From positions 124,001 to 188,000 of the forward strand of contig JALLLS010000010.1 of assembly GCA_025094145.1 (NCBI GenBank): 64,000 nucleotides of DNA, in the 5' to 3' direction. Position numbers and translations under genes: made by a program. Each line of letters starts with the position of its first letter. Within the stretch, counting starts at the first letter, position 1. This DNA is from Spinellus fusiger (lineage: Eukaryota; Mucoromycota; Mucoromycetes; Mucorales; Phycomycetaceae). The notes below the pieces were generated by a model. It saw only the letters and a list, made by a program, of their open reading frames with translations, had not been told where the DNA came from and searched no databases. Shown piece after piece: positions 49,545 through 61,363 of the stretch.

Positions 49545-50085
49545 CTTTGGTGGCCTTGGGATCTGACTGAGGCTTCCAAGGTGGTGTTAAGTTCAATTGA
49601 GTACTGCAGTCTATGCTATTTTGAAGAAGAAAACATTCTTTAACTACATCCATTCATATGGGCTCATTGCCCAATGCGTCGATAGCATCTCCCTGTCCAT
49701 CTTCATAGTAAATCTGAAAGATGATTGTTGAACAAATAATATTTATAAAATCGTGATAAAAATAAAAATAAAAAGGGGTGCGATTTTATTCCGATGTCGT
49801 CTTTGGGTTCTTAGGCCAAAGGTAGACGGAACAGTAGAACGTTCATTTAAACTCTGTTGTTTATTGAATGAAATAACTACGTCTTTTATAATTTTTCTAA
49901 TGGCTTTAGCTTCAGGGGTGTTCTCTCAAAATACTATGAACTATCAACATCCCTTGATATTCAATAGAATCCTCTTCTTAGTTTAGTAATAAATGAGTGC
50001 TCATTCCCAAAAGAGTGATTCTTCCAAATATGGGAAAAGTCTTTACGACACGGTTGTGTGAATACTTTCTGAAAAAAGTGTAATG
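49545..50085 (-). mobile_element. Relic of the same Tc1/mariner family, right end only
   Basis: DNA at 49545-49740 aligns with the first transposase frame of the 38907-40086 element (for example GGGCTCATTGCCC and CCCTGTCCATCTTCATAGTA are shared). The remains of its terminal repeat follow, GGGGTGCGATTTTATTCC (49776) and TTGTGTGAATACTTTCTGAA (50053), ending GTGTA at 50082. About 250 bases (49800-50050) separate these two halves of what is one continuous repeat in the better copy, so something has inserted there. Confidence 0.65.
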
Positions 50086-51190
50086 GCAAAAATTACCTAT
50101 CTATTGGATGTCCCTACCCTGCCATTCATTGGGATAAAATATCTCCGCTCTATAGTGGCAATGATAGCCACAGATTTCTTGAGTACTTACACCCACTCCA
50201 GTGCTAGGGTCATCTCAGCCTTATGCTTTGTTCTTTAAAATAGCCTCATTCAATTAATGAACTTTCTCGAATAATTCCAAACATACTCCACAGGTTCCAA
50301 GTTTGGGTTGTATGCCGAATGGTGGAGTATTATAGCCACATGATCTTCTGTCCATAGATCTGTCTTCCAATTAGTATAACAAATGGCAATAGATTCTCCT
50401 CTATTGAAGCAAATCCCAGGATGAAGTGAGAAGGCTCAAGATACTAAATCTTCAAAATGTTTATGTCTATCTCTGAGTTTATAATAATCTTCCTGTATTT
50501 ATGCACTCATCACTTTTACTGCTAAAACTGACTCATAGCTTGTCGATGATGTTCCTCAATGACTTGATAAAAGTCAGATACTTTTGGAGAAGACCTGTAG
50601 CCTACTTTATCAATATATATTTATTATCTTAACTCCTCATGAATTGAATGAAGGTATTCATAAACCAATTCAAGTGATTTTTTTAAGTTTCTCTTTATAT
50701 CAAGTTCAATCCTGATTTATAAGGATAAAACACCAATTTTCTGTAGGAAAAATAGATGGATTAATAAGGCAGTTTTGGTGACTCATTCCAAGCAAAGTAT
50801 ATTTGATCTGAAAGAAATGACAGCATATTTCTATCGCCATTTCTCATATATCTCTTTCTCTCGTGCATTTCTTAATGAATTGAGAATATATCATACCATA
50901 CTACTACTGTAAACTATCATCAAAATTATGTCAATAATAAAAATATCTATAGATAGCATGCAAACTGTCTTAGCATTGAACAAGATAGTTTTGACCGACT
51001 CGTGTACAGTGAAGACAAAAGAATTGACAATCTTTTAAAGATCTGATAGATTTTATATCATCAACACAGTTTTTTTCTATTATCAAAAGGAAGATAACAT
51101 ATTTTCTACTTTAATAAAGCCCATGTTATATTAAAGAAAAGCTTTAGAATATGTACATGTAATTTTTTTTTAAAAAAAAAAGACTATTAC
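50086..51190 (-). other. AT-rich stretch with a decayed DDE transposase fragment
   Basis: At 50278-50342 the minus strand reads LHHSAYNPNLEPVEYVW, the pattern of the last catalytic block of Tc1-type transposases (LPPYSPDLNPIEYVW). Stops follow at once. Nothing else is recognisable across the rest. Confidence 0.45.
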
Positions 51191-52075
51191 AAATGTAGCT
51201 TTAATAATGGGTACTCTCACCCTTATTTTTAATGATTTATTGCATTCGTACTGGTATTGTTTAAATCAAAGAATTCCATGCTTTTGGCTCAAAAGAATCC
51301 CAAGTTTATTGTATAATAATCTTAAACTTGTCTATCTTGACAGAACCGTTACATCTCTCCTGAACCTTGTCTTTTGTCCGTATCCAAAGGTTTTCAATGG
51401 GGTTCAGATCGGGTGATTGAGTAGGCCACTCCAAGCCATCAATTTTTCTCTCTCTTTTTTCAATCACTTGCTACAATAATTTCATGAGTAGGTGCTCTAT
51501 CTTTCATTGAATATTAAGTGGCACTCTAGACCCCATAAACGTAGTAATGACTCTTCATAGACCTTTTTAACTAAACCAATAGCCTTTTGTTTATCCTTCT
51601 CAAGCATCACTAGTTCTGACTTGTCACCATGACAAATAACTCTCAAAATCATAACCAAGTACCTCCTGCTTTTGAATGTGGGAGCAAGACACTTTTTTAT
51701 AGGCTTCTCCATTATTACGCTAAATATGAACCGCTTGACTGTTCTTGCCAATTTCGAAACTACTTTCTTCAGTCTATATTACTTTTTTCCATTTATCAAC
51801 AGTCCAGTGGAGATACTCTTTGGCAAATTTGAGTCTTCTTTCTTGCCACTCGGATAAATATACTCTCTTTTGTGTAATACACGTCTAACAATACGCTTGC
51901 TGCATTCTTCAGGTATTACTGCAATCATCTCACTTAAAGTCAGTCGTCTATTCTTGCCAATAACGTTCAGAAAGTGTCTTGTTCCTCTTTCATTGAATAT
52001 TTTGGCTCTTCCCAATCCTTCTTGGCGTTTGGTGGTTCCTCTTCTGTTAGCTACATAATAAGTTAAATATGAGTA
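51191..52075 (-). pseudogene. Tc1-like transposase pseudogene with altered first catalytic residue
   Basis: The minus strand carries a helix-turn-helix part (FNERGTRHFLNVIGKNRR, TLSEMIAVIPE), then RLKFAKEYLHWTVDKWKKVI, a stop, and TEESSFEIG, where active members read TDESSF. The last block WPTQSPDLNPIENLW is intact at 51373-51427. In-frame stops at three or more places mark it as dead. Confidence 0.75.
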
Positions 52076-52684
52076 TACTTTTATTAAGAAGAGAAGAGAA
52101 GAAACTGCTACATGTGTCTCTTATGTAAGATATACAATCTATTGGATTTCTATAAAGAAGATTGGCAATTATTTTGTCCCTCCAATGTACAACAATGGAA
52201 TGCATCCTTAATCTAGTATATATCTCAGTCATAAAAGGAGATAAAGCATCTACATTGATATTATTAGAGTTTAGCCATGGAGGAGGATTTATAAAAGTAA
52301 GCAGAAATCAGTGCATTTATTTAGTCAAAATTTCCCCACCAGAATAGGAATATATACCATTGATTTTGCAAACCACGGTGTATAATGAACGGTATGGGGT
52401 TTATCTTTAGGTTCAAACCAATAAAGGTCATGTTACTTGATATCAATAGAGTATTCAACTTTAAAGGACGATGTATACTACCAAATAAACTTTTTTTTAA
52501 TAAGTGTCCATAGTATAAATAAGAGAATAAAGATATCTGTGGCTGTGAACTCAATGTTTTTATTGACTCGGTGAATAGCTATACCGATGTCTGTCTTTAT
52601 AATACTAAAAAGATGGACTGTTACAGATGTATTAAAGTTGATTCAGAAAACAAAGTACTTTTTGTTATCCATTATAAAGAATAC
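52076..52684. other. AT-rich spacer
   Basis: No gene or repeat of note recognised. Confidence 0.4.
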
Positions 52685-53582
52685 TTAGTTTTTCTTTTTA
52701 TCCTTGATGTGTGTTTCAACGTGAATAGCCTTGTGGATATGGGAAGCTAAAGCAATGTAAATACACATTCTCTTAATGTAGGATATAGATATAGATAGAA
52801 TGAAATGCCCCCGATGCATTGGATGTATCCTATTTACCTAGTTCATAGAAAGCAACAGTGAGTGTACCCGAAAAAATAATAACGAGTGTACGAGTGACTT
52901 CTGATATATCCTCAAGGAAAGGATAAGGCCAGGTTCCATTATGAGAGTTACAATAGCTTATCCATGCATAGTACAAGGCTGTTGATGTATAAATGCCTGC
53001 TATATGTGAAGAGTCACGCTTAAATTCAGTGTTCAATAGGAAAAAGTCAACGTATAAAGCAACTCCCGCCCACAAGTGTAGTGATAGGTCCCAGAAAAGT
53101 GGGATCACAACCTCACTTCTAACCACCATATCACTACTGTAGAACTTCAAAGACCAATAGCTAAAGGTAATAAATCCTTCCACCTATAATACGTATACAA
53201 GTAAGAAAGAAAGAAAGAGCACACAGCTTGGCCTATGCTTTCTGTTATGAGTCTTACTGCAGTAACTATGGGAGTCATGGTTTTGAAGAAAGCTAATCAC
53301 TCTTAGTCATATAACGCCCTATCTGAGGCTTACATTTAAACTCTCCCAAACCAAGGAAGTGGATGATTTTGAGAGAGAAGTTGAGAATAGAAAGATAAAG
53401 ACCAATGATCGTAAGGAACTTGGTGGTGTAATGTTAGCAATAAGAGCTTTAATATGACTTACTTTAAACTGCCCTCCAAAGCCTGTATCAAGAGAAGCAA
53501 ACATGATATTGTAAGCTCCATATAAGCTAGAGGTAAGTCCAATGGCGTTAACAATCACTCCTTTTATAGAAGTGGTTGACAT
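52685..53582 (-). CDS. AIG1/ADTRP (FAR-17a) family membrane hydrolase
   Basis: Five exons (53463-53582, 53334-53418, 53258-53292, 52838-53183, 52685-52746) give 215 aa, the family's usual size, with about six membrane helices. Animal AIG1 and ADTRP are Thr-dependent hydrolases of fatty-acid esters of hydroxy fatty acids. GGQFKFLTIIGLYLSIL, LHLWAGVALYVDFFLLNTEF and WISYCNSHNGTWPYPFL are family blocks, with His in LSLHLWAG and NSHNG as candidate catalytic or conserved residues. The C-terminus KDKKKN carries Lys at -3 and -4, a dilysine ER-retrieval pattern. The last exon is needed to reach it. Confidence 0.85.
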
Positions 53583-53972
53583 GGTGTTGAAAGAGAAGGG
53601 GGATGGAAAAGAAAAGAAAAGAAATAGAAATAGAAATAGAAGTAGAAATAGAAATGATAAATCTTCTTTCTTTCATTGTTGATCCCGCAAGTTGGGGCTA
53701 TTGGTACACCATTGTAGGGAAGAGAAAGTAGCCCTAACACCCTGCAGGAGCTGCTCACACCATAACAGATAGAAAAGATAGTCCTATAGAAGAACAAAGG
53801 TGTTATAGAGTCTAAAGAAGAGTGTAGATAAGTTAGGATATTGACACCGTAATAAAAGAAGTTCTTACCATCAGTGTGTTGTGTACTGTTCCCAATAACT
53901 AGACTGGCCGAGATACTTTACAAACCTGTTACTTTATCTTCTCTCATTGAATCTATCTCTGCTTTTGTTACT

Positions 53973-54188
53973 ATGTTGGGTCGATACATATACTCTGTTC
54001 TTTTGGTTTTCTTAACCTGTCTTTTACCTGTCTCTGTCCTATCAACTACTGCCTATAGATACAGCTGCAAAGAGTCGGTCGTACACACAGTGTGTACTCC
54101 GCAGCTGTTTATAGTGAATAGTTATGTATCTGTCGTAAGACCATCTTCCAAAAAGGTACATTCATCAGTTATAGCTCAGAATAACTAA
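53973..54188 (+). other. Candidate small secreted protein
   Basis: A 71-aa frame starts MLGRYIYSVLLVFLTCLLPV, a good signal-peptide shape, then SVLSTTAYRYSCKESVVHTV with three Cys overall in the mature part or lead. No family recognised; could be chance. Confidence 0.2.
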
Positions 54189-54889
54189 GAGTCTTTAGGC
54201 ATGTATGTCAAGCACTTGCAAGAGACACTGTATCATGGCTATAGCAGTAAGCTGGTAGTAGGAAAAGAGTAAAGTAGAAGCTTATAATGAGTAGGATGAA
54301 GCTTAGAGGTTGAGCCCATGTTAGCTGTCCAGACTCCCTTGATACTAAGATCAAAGACGACATGTCCACAGTTATTATTGTTTTCTTTTCTATATAGTAT
54401 CTTACCTAATGACTAATCTTCTATTATAGCTGTCTATCTATTAAGTATAATAGAGAGAGAGAGAGAGATGACCCGCCATTTTAGTAGTAGATTTCTTTAA
54501 TAACAAGACCTCCTACTCACTCAATTGTAGTAGATATACTTGTAGTCTGTCTCTTATTCAGAACATGTTTGGTTCTTTCTAGAAAGAGTCCAGTGTCTCT
54601 ATAAACTGTATTCTGAGGTGTACATCACTAATAAATAGAATGGCTGATTTGTGTATGAATTAATAAAACATAAATACCAGACAACACTATTTCTAGAGAG
54701 AAGATGCATACAAAAAGTGAAAAGCATTAGTAATATAGTGATCTCAAAAAGTAAAGGCTATTATCAACCTGGCCTGATTTAAAGATAATCATCATAGTAA
54801 AGTGACCTGGAGAATGTCTCCGGATCTTTCAAATTTCGGGCTATCTCTATACCAAAATAATAATAATAATAACATACACTGTTCTTTTC

Positions 54890-55350
54890 TCATAACACTT
54901 CTTTTCTTATAATGTCCAAGGCATCCAACACCATGAACTTCTTTTTTTTCAGAACCCCTGAGATGTATAGTGATTACACAGGCCTGAAGACTCGCTCAGC
55001 CATTCTCCATGAGGTGCTGAACATCACCATGGCTGAGGCATCTCACTTGTTCAATGTGTCTCCTTCCACTGTGGAAGGCATAGTGAGGCACTTGTAGGAA
55101 ACTAATAGAGTAAACCAACAGAATCATAATGCAGCAGATGGTAGAATGATTGATCCTTACTGGTCCCTACACTATCTTGATCTCAGTACAGTGGAGCATC
55201 TGTGGATTTGATTGAAGAGGGCTTAGTTAGGAAGGACAGGAGGACATATTCTGCCAAACAACAGTCCGAGTCCATTGTAGACGCTTATTTCTACTATGAG
55301 ATGGACACAGTCAACTGTCATTGATGCCAAAGACTGAGTGTGGCTATTAA
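54890..55350 (+). pseudogene. Internally deleted Tc1-like transposase relic
   Basis: A start at 54912 leads into a helix-turn-helix (ILHEVLNITMAEASHLFN, VSPSTVEGIVRHL), then a stop. Shortly after comes LHYLDLSTVEHLW, the last catalytic block. The middle of the transposase, with two of the three catalytic residues, is missing. The leader ATAACACTTCTTTTCTTATA is shared with the copy at 23070-23420. Confidence 0.65.
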
Positions 55351-55699
55351 ATGAACCACAAATAAAACTACTGCTGTGTAGTATTCATGTTCTTTTCTTT
55401 ATCTACAGAAGAGTGTGTTCTTATATCCAAGAAACTCATAGTGATGTTACTACTATCAAGAAGATATATAGATAAAGGGATATCTACGTTCAAAATGCCC
55501 CGATTCTTCTTCTATTACTTTTTATATGTTCTCTTGGCCTATGTATAATAAATATACTGCATAGTTATAAGTGATCAACAAATGAGTAGATAGACATATA
55601 ACACAATCCAAAGTTCAACTATGAAAACACACCTATAGTAAGGGATTCTTTCTTTCTTTCTTTGTCTGGTAGGCCATACAATGACTGTCATAACTAGCA

Positions 55700-56461
55700 T
55701 TATTTATTTAGAACAGCAAGCTTCTTTATATCGCTGTTTTGTACTTCTTCTTTTCCACTACTATAAAAGTTCATCATACACTCTAGCTTCCATTTACGCC
55801 ATATGTACTTTGAAGAGAATCCCATCTTCTCCCATTCCTCCTCCTTTTCTTTCTCCTCCTCCTCCTCTTCCTCTTCCTTCTCTTCTTCATAGCGCTGTAA
55901 AAAACTGTCCCTATGATCATGCACTAAGTCTGCTACAAATCTTGTCGAATTGACAGCTAAGCGATCATGTCGTTGCCGTAACTCTGACCACTGAGTTAGA
56001 CCCTTACGAATCAATGCTTCATCATCCATATTGCTCATTCCATTAGGTTCTGGTGCATGCGTGGTAGGTTGCTTCAGGTCGTGAGCAATAGCAGCCTGTG
56101 TCTCTGCTTCTAATTTCTCAATATCAGGAATCAGCTTTGTTCGTAAAAGAACACTTAGGATGTTGGTTTCCTGTTCAGTAGTAGTAGGTGCATAAGGATG
56201 AAGCATTAGTTTGAGTAAGGTGGCATTGCTGCCTGTCTCTGTAAAGTTGTAAAAGTCTTCTGATAACGACGTAAACTTGGCCGTCAACATGTTGAACTTG
56301 TTAAGAAGGTCGGGCCAAGTGAAAGGATACTTTGGCTCTTTGATATAGGCAATCTGAGTAGCAAATGTTTCTTGTAACGACCATAGCTTGGCTCTGAGTA
56401 CTTCTAACTCTTGGATGGTATTGGGATCAAGAGTGGGTTGGTGGGCATGGCGTACATCCAT
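55700..56461 (-). CDS. MED8: Mediator complex subunit 8
   Basis: Head-module subunit of Mediator, the RNA polymerase II coactivator. It is a single exon of 253 aa. The N-terminal helices carry the Med8 pattern: ELEVLRAKLWSLQETFATQI, then WPDLLNKFNMLTAKFTSLS and LRTKLIPDIEKLE. A predicted coiled region follows, and a Glu-rich run (EEEKEEEEEEEEKEKEEE) stands near residue 200. The last 45 residues after this run look unlike Med8 and may be lineage specific or include a missed intron. Confidence 0.85.
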   Translation of the reverse strand: MDVRHAHQPTLDPNTIQELEVLRAKLWSLQETFATQIAYIKEPKYPFTWPDLLNKFNMLTAKFTSLSEDFYNFTETGSNATLLKLMLHPYAPTTTEQETNILSVLLRTKLIPDIEKLEAETQAAIAHDLKQPTTHAPEPNGMSNMDDEALIRKGLTQWSELRQRHDRLAVNSTRFVADLVHDHRDSFLQRYEEEKEEEEEEEEKEKEEEWEKMGFSSKYIWRKWKLECMMNFYSSGKEEVQNSDIKKLAVLNK

Positions 56462-57959
56462 AAGTGCTCAGTCAAAAAGAAGAAAACAAATAAGGTCTCT
56501 TTATGGTCTACTGAATTCATATGTGACGTGTCTTTTCATCGAGTCTGCCCCGTTTGTTCTTGGTTACCCTCATCCTCATTTTAAGGAAGAGGCGTTGGTA
56601 GTAAACAAAAAGGAGAGTTTTCAAGCAATTATTCTGCAGAACCCAACCTGAGATGATAATTCTTAGTAGGAATACCAGCAAACTATTCTTTTGTTACTAT
56701 TAATAAGAATAGATGATTGGCCCATATAAAAGATAAAGAGTAATCCAGGACATAGTAAAATACACGTCTATGATAGTTTTGTTCTATTCACTGTAGTTGA
56801 CAGAGTAAACAACAAAGTAAACTCAGTTGTATTCTCTTATAAGATCTCATAGGGTGGCTGTTAGACCCAATGCGCGATTAACAAATCACACCCAAAATAT
56901 ATAATAAAATAAACAAAATATTTTGAACTGTATTCTCTTATTGACTCCATAGACTTCAACTAGAAAGATAAATATTATCTGAACCTTGGCTCAAGAATGA
57001 TTGTAAAAATGCTTTTTATTATTATTATTATTATTATCAGTCATTGATAAAGGATTGTAGTAAAGAGGGAGGTATATAGCCCATACAAATGCCTGTTTTA
57101 CTATTAGAAACCTTTTGCATGTAGATACAAGTGTGTCCTAAGTCTATCGATCAATCTATCTATAACATTCATGTCACTATCTTATTATTATTTTCATTTT
57201 CCATAAGAGAATGGAAGAAAGGCTTTTATAAAGCAAAAACCAAAAGTCCTATGGGTCTAATATACATCTATGAGAGGTCTATTTTCTTCTCCATATAAAC
57301 AATAAGACTATTTACATTGCTCCCACCAAGAGGTACAGCTTGAGTGCTGCTTATATATCTATATAATTGTAACATACTTTAAGTGATAAAACAAAAACAA
57401 AACATGTCAGTCTCATTTTCTATTGACTCTATTCATACCGATAATAGAACTGTTAAAGGAGAAAGGAAAATAAATAACAGAGATGATGAACTAGTGTTAC
57501 AAGTGACAGTGTGTTTTGTCTTTAGAAGTGTACTAATAGAAGAGCCTTGCTTGTGAATGATAGATGAGAATGCCATTGAATCATTTGGTTCTTGTATTGA
57601 TTATACTTCGGTAGATATATATTATTGGTCTTAAATTATATAGCGTAAAGTTTGTGAAGTATAAATTCACTACTTGGCACGCCTCTTGTTGGTTGAGTTT
57701 TCGGACACTAGCATTGTATACTAAAGGACAAGCTGCCTCTCGAGAAGAGATACCTACTATTTTTTTATCATCTTGGAGAAGCATGAAACATACCACATCA
57801 GTATCAATGAGTGATCTTTCAATGTTTTTATTTTTATTAGTATTTTTATTAGTATTTTTATTAGTATTTTTATTTTTATTAGTATTTTTATTAGTATTTT
57901 TATTAGTATTTTTATTTTTATTTTTATTTTTATTTTTATTTTTATTTTTATTATTTTTA

Positions 57960-57999
<40 letters not shown>

Positions 58000-59689
58000 A
58001 TGTCACCTCTAGAATGCATATATCCATTGAAGAATGGTTTTAAAATATAAGGATTGTACTAAAGTAGGCTCTATAATTTGTACATGAATAACACTAATAA
58101 TAAAAACAGGTACATGATCAATAGCCCCGAAATGGCGCTATAAAAAACAATAATCATAATACAAGGAGAGAGACTTTGTGGTTACTCCTTTACTCCTAGT
58201 TTTGAAAATGAAATTCTACATGCATTGAACATTAACAGGTTTTACCGTCTTTCTACTCTCCATTGGTAGTTTCACCAAAAACAATGGTTCTCTTGAATAT
58301 TTCAATTGGTTAATTCACCAGGCAAAAGCGGAAAGACTGTAATATTTTATAAAGGCATCTCATTGTTATATCAACATGAGAGTATTTGATTCTACTCTAT
58401 TATCCAATGGTGGTTTTCTAAAAGATAGGTGATGATTGTATTCTTATAATACCAAGGATTTAACTCCAGTAATGTTGGCCACTCTACTCCCTGCCTTTTT
58501 ATAGGTTGTTCTGTTGGAGTTTCAGTGATCATTGAGTCCGAACATTGGTTATAGGTCAGGCCTTAGAGTTGCTTTGAAAGCATAAATCAATAGATGAAGA
58601 GAAGCTCATTCTATCTATTCTTGATTGGTTAATTTGCTAATAAAAGGACTTACAAGTATGTTAAAATTCCTAGCCATTGTTAAATTCAATTAAGCAATTC
58701 TTGTTAAAAAGCAATTTAGCTTGACCCTTGAATCTACTCCATCTAAACATTTCATTAAGGTATGCAACAGGTGGAAATGATTAGAGAATATATATGTATA
58801 GATATATATATATATATATTTGTTTGTTTGTTTTTGTTTTTAATCAACAGGCTGATCTAATGATAAGCAGATGTGTCCATTGATCTGTGTAGGATTGAAT
58901 GCAGCATTACAGTTCTTTATTCTTTAGTCCAGCAAAAGATAAGCAGAAAAGTAAAAAGCCTCTTTTAAAGAACAGGCATACCTATGAGTCTATCTCTTCT
59001 GCTATAGATCCACCTATGAGTCTATCTCTTTACCAAATCTTATGCACAGAAAGATAAGTTCATGGACAGAAAAGTTTCTATTTCTTTTTGTAGTGATCAA
59101 TGACTGAGCAATTAAAGATACTAATTTATTACCTCACGATTCCATTCATTGATAGAAGAAGAAAAAGGATGTTTGTTTGGATAAACAGAACTAATAGATT
59201 TGGTAAGAAGCTCATGGCTTCACTCTTTAGCAGTGTAACATTGAACAAGTCATACCATGGCCTTTGTGTAGTAGTTCAAGTACTCAATAAAGGCACTGTG
59301 TATCTCCATTGACTTTTTAGAAGCATGACATGATTATACAATGAGTAGCCTTTGTATAAGAGATAGATACAGCTAGACAGGTAGATATGTTTAAGTAAAA
59401 AAGAAAAAGGGCACAGTCTAATGCAGTCACCATGGATCAACAAGAGATAGTCTTTAACTGTTATTATTATCACAAATCATTCTACTTTCTCTTACTTTCT
59501 CTTACATTGTAAATATGATTTATTTTTCATCTGCCTATCACTGACTTTGTTTTTAACTTTTGTGATCTCTTTCTTTCTTTCTTTCTTTGATTTATAAAAA
59601 AGAAAAAAGAAAGCTTTATCAAGAGTTAAAATGTTGGATGGATTGATTTTACATGTGTCTGAGGGTATCATTCTTTCTATAGAATTGAA
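56462..59689. other. AT-rich spacer with simple repeats
   Basis: No gene is supported. 57820-57999 is an 18-24 bp repeat of ATTAGTATTTTT giving way to (TTTTTA)n and (TTA)n; it produces long false frames on both strands. (TA)n occurs at 58804-58819. Confidence 0.5.
57820..57999. repeat. Compound ATTAGTATTTTT / (TTA)n repeat
   Basis: Tandem ATTTTTATTAGT units followed by pure TTTTTA and TTA runs. Confidence 0.9.
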
Positions 59690-59694
59690 CTACA

Positions 59695-60020
59695 GAGAAC
59701 AGTGAGGTGCAATTTGTCTACTTCTTCTTTCTTTTCTCCAAGGAAGACATCAGAGGAACCCATCACTGTTCGGTCTGTGGAGTAAAGAATTCTCCCGTCT
59801 ATGCTTGGATGACTCGGAAAGGACCCTAAAACAAACAAACAAAAATAAAATAAACAATAGGAGATCTAATCTAGTGATAACCTTGCCATTCTTATAAGGG
59901 GTTTGAATTTTAAGGCAAATTCCCAAAAGATGGAACTTGCAACATAACCTTTGCTGGCAGACCAACTCTAATTCATTCGTCACTCAAGTAGGCCATGGCA
60001 GACACAGAGGACTGCAGTGA
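59695..60020 (-). other. Possible unresolved or decayed exon pair
   Basis: A good acceptor (TTTGTTTTAG at 59827) is followed by a coding-looking frame, SFPSHPSIDGRILYSTDRTV then GSSDVFLGEKKEEVDKLHL, ending near 59695. The upstream frames (for example GLPAKVMLQVPSFGNLP) contain stops and I could not join them. Confidence 0.25.
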
Positions 60021-60265
60021 ATAGACACATCTTATAATACATCATTGAATAAAGAGAACAATAGTAAAAGAAAGAGTTGATCTATTTATATGCATCATCA
60101 CCAATACATATTATTACAGAATCTAATGTTTGTCTCATCCCTGTGACTCTCGCAGTGACTCTTACAGTGATGCTGCTACCACAACAAAGAGAAAGAAAGA
60201 TTAAATATATAAATATATATAAATATATAAATATAAAAAGGACAATTGAAATGTAAATCCACTGT

Positions 60266-61363
60266 TTACACAGGCGAGGAGGGAGGACAGAACCATCCAA
60301 GCTGATGAAACACACTCCACAATGTACTTGTCTTGTTGACATCAATACGACACAGTTTCTGTGCATCTGATTTACGCAATTGAAGACCACTTTTGGCCCG
60401 CTGATAGGCAGCCAAGATCAATGTGCGTTTGCATCGGAGGAATTGCTCTGGTGTGAGTCTTAGAGTAGAGGCAATGTGCACTTCTCCAGAATGCAGCCGC
60501 TCATAAAAGGGCAGATGGCTTATCTTGAGATGTGAGCCTATAAATCATCAACTATTAGCCTTTGCTAGCAATGCTAGGGTGAGAAATAGATGGACTTGAA
60601 CTGAAGAATACAAAGGATTGTGCCATTTTAGGGGCATCCAGCACAGAGATGAAAAGAAAAGAAAGGAGAAGAAAGGAGAGATCCAAAGTTACACACCTTT
60701 CCAAGTGACACGTATAGGTGAGGATGTGTTGAAAACTTCATTCTTTGGTATCCAAGAGATGTCTTCATACACATCGCAGTCATCAAGAGAGAGATCGATT
60801 TTGTTGTAGACTGCACAGACATCTGCCTTTGATTTCTTTAGTAGTGGCAGGGTGGATGCTTTTGTACGCTTGGGATGGTCTGCCTCATACTTCTTTCCTC
60901 TCCTCTTCTTCTGTCCTGGAGGAAGAACTCTCTCCACTGCTGCCCTGACATGGCTGGGGGACTCTGTGTAATGCATTGGTGTGTGTGAAAGGGAGGAGGA
61001 CGGGTGCCTTGAGGTGATCTTTACGAGGCACGGTGTATGGAGTTTGGAGGACAATGGGTTCATTCTACGATCAGGAGGCAATGTGAAGATATCAGAGCCA
61101 CGGCAGGTGATGGATCCGCTGGGTGCTGTGGCCATGGTTTTGCTGTAGAGACGCACTGCAGATTTGCGTTTTGTATGGGTAGAACACGGTGCAAGGGCAG
61201 GAAAGGATGCTTGGACAGGTAGAAAGATGGAGTCTCTTGGGGTCTTGGGTGCAGGGTTCTCTTTTTGGATAGAGAGCTTTGGAGTGGTGGGAGGAGAGCA
61301 CAGCAAGGCCAGTGGCTCCACCATTGTTTGAGCAGCATCTGAGAAGGGAGAGTGATGTGACAT
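60266..61363 (-). CDS. SWIRM-domain protein (Fun19/Laf1-like)
   Basis: Two exons (60697-61363, 60266-60537) give 312 aa. The first 215 residues are Pro/Ser-rich and basic, with KKRRGKKYEA and a KRTKAS patch. The C-terminal 85 residues form a SWIRM domain: HLPFYERLHSGEVHIASTLR, LTPEQFLRCKRTLILAAYQR, then FRKSDAQKL-like LRKSDAQKLCRIDVNKTS and LWSVFHQLGWF. SWIRM domains are found in chromatin complexes; fission yeast Laf1/2 of this type join a histone deacetylase complex. The start at 61363 (MSHHSPF) is chosen because the longer frame upstream is hydrophobic noise. Confidence 0.8.

Larger units (their letters stand above)
53583..55699. other. Spacer with one candidate peptide and one transposase relic
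   Basis: Apart from the features at 53973-54188 and 54890-55350, I see only AT-rich sequence, a (GA)n run at 54450 and AAT repeats at 54857. Confidence 0.45.

Noticed and set aside
57581..58043. Asn/Lys repeat protein on the minus strand
   Set aside because: Entirely made of a TTTTTA/TTA repeat with unrelated ends.
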